A stretch of 64,000 nucleotides of DNA, from assembly GCA_947571775.1 (NCBI GenBank), contig CANOZK010000010.1:1-64000 (forward strand). Direction: 5' to 3'. Made by a program: the position numbers and the translations under genes. A model generated the notes under the pieces. It was not told where the DNA came from. It saw nothing but the letters and a program-made list of their open reading frames with translations, and did no database searches. Shown piece by piece: positions 1-8,445 of the stretch. Source of the DNA: an uncultured Lachnospiraceae bacterium. Lineage in GTDB: Bacteria > Bacillota > Clostridia > Lachnospirales > Lachnospiraceae. Positions within the stretch are counted from its first letter, which is position 1; every line of letters starts with the position of its first letter.

Positions 1-868
1 AACCCTGTAATAAAGACCGAAAATAAGGGATTATAGGGGCGGTTGCTCCATATATCACGATTAAGCGATCTGGCCGCATACGAAGACTAGCCTTGATCAA
101 ATCCCGGATGGTGATTTCTTTGCCGCCCTGAGCGTTGGCTGCCTTTGCTTCCAGCCGCACCAGATTATCCACTCCCTGTATCTGGAGTTCCGCCGAATCC
201 TCAATGGTAATCACACGCTCATCCCCAGGAATATAGGCAGAAAGAGCATTGAGAAACGTGGTCTTTCCACTGCCCGTTCCCCCGCCAATCAGCAGGGAGT
301 AGCGAGCCCGCACCAGCTTTGCCAGAAAATCTGCGCACGCCTGGGTAATGCTTCCCTTAGCAATTAATTTTTCCATCGTAATGGGCTTGTCTGGAAAACG
401 CCGGATTGTGAGAATCGGGCCGTTTAAAGCTACGGGACTTACCACCGCATGGACTCTGGCGCCATTTTCCAGACGCGCATCCACAATCGGCATAGATTCA
501 TTGACTACCCGGTTGCATTTTCCTACAATCTGCTGGATTACATCCTCCAGTTTTTCCTGTGAGGTGAACTTTTTCTCCCATTTTTGTATCCGGCCCTGGC
601 GTTCGATAAAAATCTGATTCGGCCCGTTTACCATAATCTCTGTCACAGTGTCGTCTTCGATCAACTCTTGCAGTACATCCAGCCTGCGGACAGAATAAAA
701 CAATTTCTGCCTAAGATTCACTTTTTTCTCTAAGGCCATATACTGCAACTCCTGACTGTCCAGAATAATCCGGTCAATCAGCAACAGAACCTCTTCGTCT
801 TCCAGTTCCCTGGACATATCCATTTCTTTCATCAGCCTTTGCCGCAGAACGGCAAACGGCTCATACAT
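1..868 (-). CDS. cpaF: CpaF/TadA-family pilus secretion ATPase, N-terminal part (incomplete)
   Basis: ATPase that powers assembly of Tad/Flp-type pili or type II/IV-like secretion at the cytoplasmic membrane. The reading frame opens with ATG at 868 behind a GGAGG and stays open to base 1, giving 289 codons. An N-terminal helical region (about 1-120) precedes the nucleotide-binding core, with Walker A GGGTGSGKT at residues 195-203 and the family motif LRMRPDRLIV ending at residue 271. Family members continue with GEVRG (catalytic Glu/Arg) and a later His box. Here the sequence after residue 271 (bases 1-55) is unlike the family, so the gene is cut by the window edge, interrupted, or chimeric at that point. 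The family call is secure; whether the gene is functional is unknown. Confidence 0.85.
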   Translation of the reverse strand, partial: MYEPFAVLRQRLMKEMDMSRELEDEEVLLLIDRIILDSQELQYMALEKKVNLRQKLFYSVRRLDVLQELIEDDTVTEIMVNGPNQIFIERQGRIQKWEKKFTSQEKLEDVIQQIVGKCNRVVNESMPIVDARLENGARVHAVVSPVALNGPILTIRRFPDKPITMEKLIAKGSITQACADFLAKLVRARYSLLIGGGTGSGKTTFLNALSAYIPGDERVITIEDSAELQIQGVDNLVRLEAKAANAQGGKEITIRDLIKASLRMRPDRLIVIYGATAPIIPYFRSLLQG

Positions 869-1048
869 ACAGCCCACCTCCCCGAAAAAAAATGCTTTTT
901 AAAACATTAGGAAATTATCTACCGAAACGGTTTTAGATAAAAGATTAATTCAAGAATGTAAGCTTATTATATACTCTTTTTTCTGTATTGTCCATGCATA
1001 AAGTATAAAAATTCTAAAATATCCATAAAATTCGCCGCTAAAAACACA

Positions 1049-1085
1049 CAAAAAGAGACAGGAGAACCCATAGGCTATCCTGTCT
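1049..1085 (-). terminator. Intrinsic terminator after the crh-like gene
   Basis: On the minus strand, arms AGACAGGA and TCCTGTCT enclose an imperfect extended stem and are followed by CTTTTT. It lies about 30 bases past the stop of the HPr-like gene and ends the whiA/crh transcript. The upstream flank of the stem carries a half copy of the GTAAC(A/C)GTTCAGA repeat seen elsewhere in the window. Confidence 0.7.
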
Positions 1086-1117
1086 GAACTGTTATATCTT
1101 CTCTTTTTTACCCAATC

Positions 1118-1372
1118 TTATTTGCAGCTCAAAAACCCTTCCATGCTCCGCATGGCTTTCTCCTCGTCCTCGCCGTTAGCCAATATCGTAAGCTCCTCTC
1201 CGGCGTCCAGCCCCAGAGTCATCATGCCCATAATGCTCTTTGCATTTACCCTCTTTTCGTCCACCTCCATATGGATCTCGCATTTATATTCGTTTGCGAG
1301 CTGCACCAACTGCGCAACGGGCCTTGCCTCCAGCCCAGTATTCAAATTAATTTTTACACGCTTTTTAATCAT
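1118..1372 (-). CDS. crh: HPr-like regulatory protein, Crh type (Glu15, Ser46)
   Basis: 84-residue HPr fold. In catalytic HPr the phosphate passes through His15 within GxHARP; here the motif reads GLEARP, with Glu at position 15, so PEP-dependent phosphotransfer is not possible. The HPr-kinase target region is kept: AKSIMGM with Ser46. This is the pattern of Crh, which acts with CcpA in carbon catabolite repression. The gene overlaps the end of whiA by 4 bases and has an AGGAG site inside whiA. The whiA-crh neighbourhood matches that of crh in Bacillus. HPr kinase and CcpA are not in the window, so the regulatory role is inferred from family and context. Confidence 0.85.
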   Translation of the reverse strand: MIKKRVKINLNTGLEARPVAQLVQLANEYKCEIHMEVDEKRVNAKSIMGMMTLGLDAGEELTILANGEDEEKAMRSMEGFLSCK

Positions 1373-2322
1373 AAGAACTCCTCCTTGTTCCCCCGTAAAT
1401 CCTGTGCCAGATTGCTCAGCTTCCTTAGCCTGTGATTCACACCCGATTTTCCCACCTGGGGCGCCAGCATCATCCCCAGTTCCTTTAATGTTGCTTCCGG
1501 GAATTCCAGACGCAGCCGGGCGATTTCGGACAGTCCGCTGTTCAGCTTATCCAGCCCTATCTTTTCTTCAATCAAACGAATATCTTGGATCTGTTTTACC
1601 GCCGCATTTACCGTTTTGTGTATGTTTGCTGTCTCGCAGTTTACCTGCCGGTTTACTGAATTACGCATTTCTTTTAAAATACGGATATTCTCCAGGCTCA
1701 TCAACGCCACATTTGCCTCCATAAGCCCCAGAAGCTCCACAATCTGCGCTCCTTCTTTTACGTATACCACATAGGACTTCTTGCGCAGGACAATTTTTGC
1801 ATCAATCTGAAACGCCTGCATGACTTCCTGAAGCTGTGCAGCCTTTCCCTCCGTCTGGCAGACGATTTCAAAGTGATAAAATTTTTCCGGGTCGCTGATA
1901 GAACCGGAGGCCAGAAAAGCCCCTCGTATAAACGCCCGTTTACAGCAACTGTTTTGAATTACCACGTGGCTGGACAGGTGCAAAACATCCCCCTCGGAAG
2001 CCGTCAATTTTACCGCCTGCAAAATGCGCATAGCCTGTTCCTGGTTATCCACCAGAATGGTATAGACATCCCCTCTTTTCAGATAGGGATTCTTGGTAAT
2101 TACAATATCTGTATCTATATTAAAGGTTTTCTGTAATAGTGTAAAGCATTTTTTGGAAACCGCCGCATTTTCTGTCTGTATGCACAGCCCCGTCCCTTTG
2201 TCGCCCTGGGATACTATACGCCCGCACATGCCGATGATTGCAGAAATTTCAGCAATCTGGCAGTGCCGCGCCATGCTGTACTTCCCGGCAAGCTCCTCCT
2301 TGACTTCCGCAGAAAAAGACAT
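1369..2322 (-). CDS. whiA: DNA-binding protein WhiA
   Basis: 317-residue WhiA (former DUF199) protein. It has an N-terminal LAGLIDADG-homing-endonuclease-like fold without catalytic function and a C-terminal helix-turn-helix (around LKELGMMLAPQVGKSGVNHR). WhiA influences cell division and chromosome segregation in Firmicutes and sporulation in actinomycetes. Length matches the family. It sits between rapZ (56 bases upstream) and the crh-like gene (4-base overlap). In Bacillus yvcK lies between rapZ and whiA; it is absent here. Confidence 0.93.
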   Translation of the reverse strand: MSFSAEVKEELAGKYSMARHCQIAEISAIIGMCGRIVSQGDKGTGLCIQTENAAVSKKCFTLLQKTFNIDTDIVITKNPYLKRGDVYTILVDNQEQAMRILQAVKLTASEGDVLHLSSHVVIQNSCCKRAFIRGAFLASGSISDPEKFYHFEIVCQTEGKAAQLQEVMQAFQIDAKIVLRKKSYVVYVKEGAQIVELLGLMEANVALMSLENIRILKEMRNSVNRQVNCETANIHKTVNAAVKQIQDIRLIEEKIGLDKLNSGLSEIARLRLEFPEATLKELGMMLAPQVGKSGVNHRLRKLSNLAQDLRGNKEEFL

Positions 2323-2343
2323 AGTCCCTTATACACCCTTTTC

Positions 2344-2371
2344 GTAACAGTTCAGATCCCTTCCCTGTTAC
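2344..2371. repeat. 28-bp palindromic intergenic repeat, copy A
   Basis: Perfect 7-bp arms GTAACAG (2344-2350) and CTGTTAC (2365-2371) around a 14-base centre starting TTCAGAT. It lies in the short gap between rapZ and whiA. The copy at 45902 has the same length and differs at three positions; related copies are at 11044 and 39305. Confidence 0.7.
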
Positions 2372-2378
2372 CCCTTTT

Positions 2379-3260
2379 CTAATATTTTTTTCGTATGGAA
2401 TCTTTTAGAAGATCCCTGTGCTCTATCCGCAGGCCGCAGCCTATCTGCCCTTTCAGCCGCCCATAAATCTCTTTTGCCAGCGTCACCGAGCGGTGTTTGC
2501 CGCCGGTACAGCCGATCCCGACCACCAGACTGGTCTTGCCTTCCCGGATATAGTGGGGAATCAGAAAGCGAAGCATCGCCTCTAGTTTATCTGCAAATTC
2601 TTTTGCCGCATCAAAGGACATCACATAATCGAATACCTCCGCATCCTCCCCGCTCATGGGCCTCAGGTGATCCAGATAATAAGGATTCGGCAAAAAACGG
2701 ACATCAAAAATCAGACTTCCATCTCCTGGTATTCCATATTTAAACCCAAAAGATAAAATGGATACCATCAGGCTGTCAAATTTCCGGTTCTTCAAAAAAA
2801 TATTTTCTATTTCTTCTCTCAGCTCCCTTGTGAGAAGCTGACTGGTATCAATGATATAATCCGCCCTGGTTTTCAGAAAACCCAGCTTTTCACGCTCCAG
2901 ACGGATTCCGGTGTCTACCCTTTCCCGTGGCGCCAAAGGATGGTTGCGCCGTGTCTCCTGATACCGCTTGATCAGCGCTTGGTCGCAGGCGTCCAGAAAA
3001 AGGATCTCCAAGTCGTAGCCCTGCTGCTTCATATGATCCAGAACGCCCTCCAATTCGTCCAGCGCCTGGCCGCTGCGCACATCCACGCCCAGCGCAGCAT
3101 TGCGAATCTCCTCAGCATTCATATCCGCCATCATAGATGCGAATTTTTCCATCAATGGTATGGGCAGGTTATCCACACAGAAATAATTGGCATCCTCCAA
3201 CATTTTAAGGGCAGTGCTCTTCCCTGCCCCTGATACTCCGGTCACAATGACAAAACGCAT
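2379..3260 (-). CDS. rapZ: RNase adapter / nucleotide-binding protein RapZ (YvcJ)
   Basis: 293-residue RapZ/YvcJ family P-loop protein. Walker A GVSGAGKS is at residues 8-15; the C-terminal domain carries the family block CTGGKHRS. YvcJ binds and hydrolyses nucleotides; in enterobacteria RapZ senses amino-sugar precursors and guides RNase E to a small RNA. In Firmicutes its target is not settled. ATG at 3260 has a GAGGTGG site. It sits 14 bases downstream of murB, so murB-rapZ-whiA-crh is likely one transcript linking cell-wall precursor supply with carbon regulation. Confidence 0.93.
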   Translation of the reverse strand: MRFVIVTGVSGAGKSTALKMLEDANYFCVDNLPIPLMEKFASMMADMNAEEIRNAALGVDVRSGQALDELEGVLDHMKQQGYDLEILFLDACDQALIKRYQETRRNHPLAPRERVDTGIRLEREKLGFLKTRADYIIDTSQLLTRELREEIENIFLKNRKFDSLMVSILSFGFKYGIPGDGSLIFDVRFLPNPYYLDHLRPMSGEDAEVFDYVMSFDAAKEFADKLEAMLRFLIPHYIREGKTSLVVGIGCTGGKHRSVTLAKEIYGRLKGQIGCGLRIEHRDLLKDSIRKKY

Positions 3261-3274
3261 CCTACCACCTCACA

Positions 3275-4195
3275 TCAATCTCTGTTTGGGAAATCCCCCA
3301 AGAACTTCACCTCTGACTCCAGATCTACCTGGAACTGCCGCTTTACCTCCTCTTGCACATGTTTCATTACAGCCGCCACATCCGCCGCTGTGGCATGGCC
3401 GCAGTTTACCACAAAGCCGCAATGTTTTTCGGAAACCTGGGCGTCGCCCGCCCGGTAGCCTTTCAATCCCGCGTCCATAATCAGCTTTCCGGCAAAATAT
3501 CCTTCTGGACGCTTAAATGTACTCCCCGCACTGGGGTATTCCAACGGCTGCTTGCTGGTTCGCCGCTGGGCCAAATCCTGCATAAGAGCCTGGATGGTTT
3601 CTTTTTCCCCAGGCTCCAGTCTCAGAGATGCTTCCAGTACGATATAATTCCTGGTTTTCACGATACTGGTTCGGTAACCCATCTCTAACTGATCCGCATG
3701 TAAAGTTATCCGCTGGCCAGAGGAATCCAACACCGTAATTTCCTCCAGCACATCTTTCATCTCGCCGCCGTAAGCGCCTGCGTTCATCGCCACCGCGCCT
3801 CCTAATGTGCCCGGAATTCCTCCGGCAAATTCCAGGCCGGTCAGAGACGCTTCCATGGCTTTTTTGGAAAGAGCAGCAAGGGAAACACCAGACTGCGCTA
3901 CAATGTGATTCCCTTTGCGCACAATCTGGTTCATATTCCGGTAAAGTTGAATCACCACACCCCGATACCCCTGGTCGCTGACCAGAAGATTGCTGCCGTT
4001 TCCAAGGATAAACCAGGGAACGCGCTCGCGGCTGCAAACTTCCAGAATTTTCTGGATTTCCTCCACGCTTTCGGGCTGCAGAAAATAATCTGCCGGCCCG
4101 CCAATGCGAAACGTCGTGTGCTTGTTCATCGGTTCCTGCACCAGTACCCTCTGGCTATCCATGATTTCCTGAAACAAACTGCTTAAATTTTCCAT
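3275..4195 (-). CDS. murB: UDP-N-acetylenolpyruvoylglucosamine reductase
   Basis: 306-residue cytoplasmic flavoenzyme that reduces UDP-GlcNAc-enolpyruvate to UDP-MurNAc with NADPH, the second committed step of peptidoglycan precursor synthesis. Family landmarks are seen: NKHTTFRIGG and LGNGSNLLVSD of the FAD domain, GIPGTLGGAVAMNAGAYGG, and the serine proton-donor region SAGSTFKRPEGYFAGKLI. Length and motifs fit the short type I enzyme. The first 41 bases overlap the end of tcdA, and the Shine-Dalgarno is weak, which suggests translational coupling. Confidence 0.95.
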   Translation of the reverse strand: MENLSSLFQEIMDSQRVLVQEPMNKHTTFRIGGPADYFLQPESVEEIQKILEVCSRERVPWFILGNGSNLLVSDQGYRGVVIQLYRNMNQIVRKGNHIVAQSGVSLAALSKKAMEASLTGLEFAGGIPGTLGGAVAMNAGAYGGEMKDVLEEITVLDSSGQRITLHADQLEMGYRTSIVKTRNYIVLEASLRLEPGEKETIQALMQDLAQRRTSKQPLEYPSAGSTFKRPEGYFAGKLIMDAGLKGYRAGDAQVSEKHCGFVVNCGHATAADVAAVMKHVQEEVKRQFQVDLESEVKFLGDFPNRD

Positions 4196-4934
4196 CCCGC
4201 TTTTGCCTCGTTTCTATTTCCTGTTTTGATACGGTTGCTTCTGCAAGCAAATCTTTTATCACCTCGGCCGCGATCAAAAGCCCCGCCACACTGGGCACAA
4301 AAGAAATGCTTCCCGGCGTATTTTTCTGCTCGGATGTCCTCGTGGGACTGATGGGCTTTTCCTTAGAATAAAGCACCTTGACTTTGCGGATGCCCCGTTT
4401 GCGCAGTTCCGTGCGCACTGCTTTGGCCAGCGGGCAGACGCTGGTTCTGGAAATATCCGTAACCTCAAACTTGGTGGGATCCAGTTTATTGCCCGTTCCC
4501 ATTGAGGAAATGACGGACGTTTTTGACAGCTTCGCCTGCTCAATGATCAGCAGCTTTGAAGGAACCGTATCAATCGCATCTACAACATAATCATATGCCG
4601 AAAAGTCAAACATATGGGCGGAATCTTCATTATAAAAGGTATCGTAAGTGTGAACCAAAATATTTTCATCAATGTCGTGTATCCGCTCCTTGGCCACCTT
4701 GGTTTTCGGCCTGCCCAATGTGGAATGGAGGGCGTAGAGCTGTCGGTTTATATTTGTTATATCAACAGTATCGTGATCCACCAGCGTCAGGCTTCCTACG
4801 CCGCAGCGGGCCAGTGCCTCTGTCACATACGACCCTACGCCGCCCAGGCCAAACACAGCTATCTTCTTCCTGCTCAGCAGATCCGTTTTTTCTCTCCCTA
4901 TCAACGATTCCATACGTGAAAATTCGTTCAACAT
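4155..4934 (-). CDS. tcdA: tRNA threonylcarbamoyladenosine dehydratase (TcdA/CsdL)
   Basis: 259-residue E1-like (ThiF/HesA) protein with the nucleotide-binding signature GLGGVGSYV at residues 29-37 and the DxxxTNxNRQ-type block VDITNINRQL. TcdA uses ATP to cyclise t6A37 of ANN-decoding tRNAs to ct6A. The usual E1 catalytic cysteine and zinc cysteines are not evident, as expected for this subfamily. A TATAAT box at 4959-4964 lies upstream, making it the likely first gene of the tcdA-murB-rapZ-whiA-crh transcript. Confidence 0.9.
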   Translation of the reverse strand: MLNEFSRMESLIGREKTDLLSRKKIAVFGLGGVGSYVTEALARCGVGSLTLVDHDTVDITNINRQLYALHSTLGRPKTKVAKERIHDIDENILVHTYDTFYNEDSAHMFDFSAYDYVVDAIDTVPSKLLIIEQAKLSKTSVISSMGTGNKLDPTKFEVTDISRTSVCPLAKAVRTELRKRGIRKVKVLYSKEKPISPTRTSEQKNTPGSISFVPSVAGLLIAAEVIKDLLAEATVSKQEIETRQKRDGKFKQFVSGNHG

Positions 4935-4958
4935 GTTCTTTCCTCCCGCTTCTTTCTT

Positions 4959-4964
4959 ATTATA
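4959..4964 (-). promoter_or_regulatory. Candidate -10 box upstream of tcdA
   Basis: The minus strand reads TATAAT 25 bases before the tcdA ATG, followed by a GGGAGGA ribosome site. A matching -35 is poor, so this is a tentative promoter for the tcdA-to-crh gene run. Confidence 0.4.
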
Positions 4965-4975
4965 CTATCAGAAGC

Positions 4976-5004
4976 GCAAAAAGTACAGATGAATATCTGT
5001 ACTT
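4976..5004 (-). terminator. Intrinsic terminator after the DHHW gene
   Basis: Perfect 10-bp stem AAGTACAGAT / ATCTGTACTT with a 4-base loop, followed on the minus strand by TTTTT. It lies 46 bases beyond the stop of the DHHW protein gene and separates the O-acetylation pair from tcdA. Confidence 0.85.
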
Positions 5005-5049
5005 AACTGCCATGCTATTTTTATGAAGTATTTCTGCAATGCTTTACCC

Positions 5050-6402
5050 TTATTGAAACAGCCCATCCATATAGGAAACAGCGCTTTCGGATATAGCATC
5101 TGCATTGTTGAGAAAGATTACATCCTGTACCTGGTTTTCTTCCACAAACCAGGGAATATTCTCCCCAAAATAGCGGTAATCCACCACATGTACCATTTGG
5201 TAATGATCCACCAGAAACGGCACAAACGCATTCCCGTAAGATTCTTTGATTACCAGGCAAGAGGAGCCGTCCTGCAATGTCGGATTTTCGATAATTGAGT
5301 AAGGGTTATCTCCTCCGATAAAGCAAGAATATTTATTGCCGCTGTCGTAATCGGAAGCATCGGCAACCACCTGCCAATCCATATCTATCCCATCGATCCC
5401 TGTATAAGTCATCTCGTTTGTACCCTTCGGCAGATAGGCCGTAATCACATCCGGGTTTTCCGCCAACACAGCCGCCTGGTTTCCAAAGGAATAGAAACTC
5501 CCCACAAAGTTGTCAAACTCCTGTATTTGATAATCGTCTCTGGAATTGGGTGAAATCCCTTTTTTCTCACAGAACTGTTCATAGGCATAGTATGCCCCAT
5601 CTGCCGTCCAATGATGATCGGTGCGGAAATATAGATACTCGCTGTTGTGTTTGAGCAGCGTATCGAACACCTGCACGCCCTGCACGCTGTCATCCAGATT
5701 GTTCAAAATGTAATCAAATGCCTGGGACTGGTCACTGCATCCCATAGAATCCTGAATTTCCTGATCCAGATAAATCCCAATGGAGGTAGGAGCCAGAATG
5801 TCATAGACTGTGGCCTTCCCTGCCAGAAGCTGCGCCGCATGATTGATCATCTTAATGTATTGATTGGCAGAATCCAAAGCAAAATAATACAACTCAAACG
5901 CCCGATCCTCGGCTATGTAAATCGTGCCTGCAACCTCTGGCACTACATGCATGGTGCCGTCTCCGCCCTCGTCGCCCTGGGCAGACGCCTCCTTGCTCTC
6001 TTTCTCCGAGTCTTTTTTGGAATCGGTTTCCGTGTACTCCGTGGGAATCTCATCTCCCGTTCCCACGCTGCCGTGTATCTGCTCCCTGCCCAAACCATAC
6101 AGCCGTTCAACCGCTGCATTTGCCGTCAGCAAGCGCTCCCGAAACGGAAAAGTATCCGCATACCAAGTGCTGATATCTGTAAAAAAATCCCCTTTTAGGA
6201 CACCGCTCACCGAAATTTCTGGAAATTTCTCCAGATCCCTTTTTTCCACATTAGACTTTTTCGGCCGAAGAGGAATCAAAAGCCCCACCACGCAAAGCAA
6301 GATTAAGACCCATTGAAACACTGTATTCTCCAGCCTGAGATAAGTATGATACCGCTTCCTCTCCCTCTCCTTACGCTTCTGATGCTTTGTCAGAGCTTCC
6401 AA
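5050..6402 (-). CDS. DHHW-family cell-envelope protein, partner of the MBOAT acyltransferase
   Basis: 450-residue protein with a basic N-terminus, one membrane anchor (about residues 29-47) and an extracellular domain containing the family motif TDHHWTADGAYYAY. DHHW proteins resemble AlgX/DltD-type SGNH-like proteins that work with MBOAT O-acyltransferases in acetylating surface polysaccharides. An acidic, Ser/Lys-rich low-complexity segment lies near residues 118-145. The start is TTG at 6402 behind GGAGGGA; it begins 18 bases after the MBOAT gene stop, so the two are one operon. The acceptor polymer is unknown. Confidence 0.85.
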   Translation of the reverse strand: MEALTKHQKRKERERKRYHTYLRLENTVFQWVLILLCVVGLLIPLRPKKSNVEKRDLEKFPEISVSGVLKGDFFTDISTWYADTFPFRERLLTANAAVERLYGLGREQIHGSVGTGDEIPTEYTETDSKKDSEKESKEASAQGDEGGDGTMHVVPEVAGTIYIAEDRAFELYYFALDSANQYIKMINHAAQLLAGKATVYDILAPTSIGIYLDQEIQDSMGCSDQSQAFDYILNNLDDSVQGVQVFDTLLKHNSEYLYFRTDHHWTADGAYYAYEQFCEKKGISPNSRDDYQIQEFDNFVGSFYSFGNQAAVLAENPDVITAYLPKGTNEMTYTGIDGIDMDWQVVADASDYDSGNKYSCFIGGDNPYSIIENPTLQDGSSCLVIKESYGNAFVPFLVDHYQMVHVVDYRYFGENIPWFVEENQVQDVIFLNNADAISESAVSYMDGLFQ

Positions 6403-6420
6403 ATCAAACTTTCCCTCCTG

Positions 6421-7917
6421 TCAAAATTGAAAATACAAAAACGGATTATAGCTGTTGCCCACCAGCGCCATCACGGACAAAATAATGAAAAGCACCGGCA
6501 CCAGCGTTCCTGCCAGATATACCACGCGGCCAAAACGTCCTTCCCACACCCGGCCCACGTATCGGAACTGATCCCGCACCATAGCCGCAAAAGGCGTGCA
6601 GCCCACCGCGCTGATCAACAGCAAAAAACAATGATTCTGGAAAAAAATCCTGGTTTCCAAATTAGAAAAAGCATTGCCGTTGAGTCCGAACATACCCTTT
6701 ATCGTAACCGCCACATTGGAAAAATCCGTAAATCGGAACAAAATCCATCCAAAGGCCACAACCAGCAGCGTATAAATGTTGCGCGCCACCGGCGGAAGGC
6801 TGAAATTGCGCTGTTTGCAAAACCGCTCCAGAACCAGGAAGCAGAAAAAATAAAGGCCCCAAACCACATAGTTCCAGGCAGCGCCGTGCCACAAACCGGT
6901 TAAAGCCCACACAATAAATAGGTTCCTTATGGTTTTGACCTCTCCGTTTCTGCTGCCCCCCAAAGGTATGTACACATAATCCCTGAAAAAACTGCTCAGG
7001 GAGATGTGCCATCTCCGCCAAAATTCCTGAACGGAACCGGCGATATATGGATAATTAAAATTTTCCTGGTAGTGCAGCCCCACCATCAGCCCCATGCCGA
7101 TGGCCATGTCCGAATAGGCGGAAAAATCCAGATAAATCTGCATCGTATACGCCAAAATACCGATCCATATACCAAATGCAGGAACGTGCTCCAGTGCAGC
7201 TCCGTCCAAAGGCAGAAACATATCCGCCACCAAGGCGCAGCCATTGGCCAGTATCGCTTTTTTCGCCAATCCTGCCGAGAACCGCCAGACGCCCTCTGCC
7301 GCCTCGCTCATCCTGGCCCGCCGATGCTCCAGCTCTTCCGCCACCGTGCTGTAACGCACAATCGGACCAGCCACACATTGGTGAAACAAACCTGCATAGA
7401 GCAAAAGTACCCAGAAATTCTTCTGGGCCTCCACCTCTTTTTTGTATACATCCACCACATAAGAAAGCAGTTGAAATGTATAGAAAGAGATACCTATCGG
7501 CAGGACAATCTCCGGGATTTTCTTAGGCGCTCCAAATAAAAATCGGACTCCCTCCAGAAAAAATCCAGTATATTTAAAAATACAAAGTACGCCAATTAAA
7601 ATGACACACGTTGAAATAAAAAGAACGATACGCAAAGAGGTGTCCTGGTACCGTTCCATCATCCGCGCAGAAAGCCACGCAGCGAACGTCATCCCCACAA
7701 GCAGGACTAAATACTGCGCGCCTCCCCACGCATAAAATATCATGGAAAATACCAGCAGTACGATATTCTTTGCGCGGATCGTAGACATATGATTATAAAT
7801 GAACAGCCAAATTACAAAGAAAAAGCATACAAAAAACAAGCTTGCAAATACCATGAACCCCCTGACACTCCCAACCAGCAGATCCCGACATGTTTTCTCC
7901 CCAAAAAATCGATCCAT
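6421..7917 (-). CDS. MBOAT family O-acyltransferase (AlgI/DltB-like)
   Basis: 498-residue multi-pass membrane protein of the membrane-bound O-acyltransferase family, which moves acyl groups across the membrane to exported polysaccharides. Family landmarks: FNYPYIAGSVQEFWRRWHISLSSF with its Trp-Arg-Arg-Trp-His core, YIPLGGSR, and the catalytic His in WALTGLWHGAAWNY. Most homologues begin near MVFASLFF, which here is residue 22 (ATG at 7854), so the true start may be there; both starts have G-rich upstream sites. Co-transcribed with the DHHW gene. Confidence 0.9.
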   Translation of the reverse strand: MDRFFGEKTCRDLLVGSVRGFMVFASLFFVCFFFVIWLFIYNHMSTIRAKNIVLLVFSMIFYAWGGAQYLVLLVGMTFAAWLSARMMERYQDTSLRIVLFISTCVILIGVLCIFKYTGFFLEGVRFLFGAPKKIPEIVLPIGISFYTFQLLSYVVDVYKKEVEAQKNFWVLLLYAGLFHQCVAGPIVRYSTVAEELEHRRARMSEAAEGVWRFSAGLAKKAILANGCALVADMFLPLDGAALEHVPAFGIWIGILAYTMQIYLDFSAYSDMAIGMGLMVGLHYQENFNYPYIAGSVQEFWRRWHISLSSFFRDYVYIPLGGSRNGEVKTIRNLFIVWALTGLWHGAAWNYVVWGLYFFCFLVLERFCKQRNFSLPPVARNIYTLLVVAFGWILFRFTDFSNVAVTIKGMFGLNGNAFSNLETRIFFQNHCFLLLISAVGCTPFAAMVRDQFRYVGRVWEGRFGRVVYLAGTLVPVLFIILSVMALVGNSYNPFLYFQF

Positions 7918-7985
7918 ATCCCCCCAGCATGGATCCGATGCACGCCCGTCGTCTGCTAAAATTCGACTTTTATTCTGTTAGATAC

Positions 7986-8014
7986 ATCTTATAGTATGAA
8001 ATGCTGTTTGTCAA
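7986..8014 (-). promoter_or_regulatory. Sigma-A type promoter for the MBOAT-DHHW operon
   Basis: On the minus strand TTGACA (8009-8014), a 17-base spacer and TAAGAT (7986-7991) lie about 70 bases before the MBOAT start. The -35 is a perfect match; the -10 matches at four of six. Confidence 0.55.
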
Positions 8015-8088
8015 CCAACTTATTTCCATATTTTGTGTTTTCCACTACAAATTCTAATTACGGTTCACTGTGTACCCAGCGGCAAATC

Positions 8089-8445
8089 TTATTCTTTCAT
8101 CTTCGGTTTAAAAATCAGGCTGGCTAAATAGGAAAAAATCAGCGCCGCAGACACCCCCACGGCACACGCTGTAAAACCTCCCATAAACAGCCCAATAAAA
8201 CCGTTTTCGTCAATGGCTTTTTTCATACCCTCCCAGAGCACATTGCCGAATCCCAAAAGCGGAACGCTGGCCCCGGCCCCGGCAAAATCCACCAAAGGCC
8301 CGTAAATTCCCACAGCGCTCAGCAAAGCCCCAGAACACACCAGCAAAACCATCACCCTGCCCGGCATCAGCTTTGTCTTATCCAGCAAGATTTGAACCAA
8401 AGCGCAAATCAGTCCGCCTACCCAAAAAGCATGCACATAATCCAT
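8089..8445 (-). CDS. spoVAE: Stage V sporulation protein AE
   Basis: 118-residue membrane protein with about four hydrophobic segments and the family block FAGAGASVPLLGFGNVL. Part of the SpoVA channel in the spore inner membrane that imports dipicolinic acid during sporulation and releases it at germination. ATG at 8445 follows AAAGGAG and overlaps the spoVAD stop. It is the last gene of the spoVA operon; no clear hairpin terminator was seen in the 70 bases after it. Confidence 0.93.
   Translation of the reverse strand: MDYVHAFWVGGLICALVQILLDKTKLMPGRVMVLLVCSGALLSAVGIYGPLVDFAGAGASVPLLGFGNVLWEGMKKAIDENGFIGLFMGGFTACAVGVSAALIFSYLASLIFKPKMKE

Noticed and set aside
1122..1724. 200-residue plus-strand frame
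   Set aside because: It is the complement of crh and whiA, which are strongly recognised; Ser/Pro-rich composition is typical of an antisense shadow.
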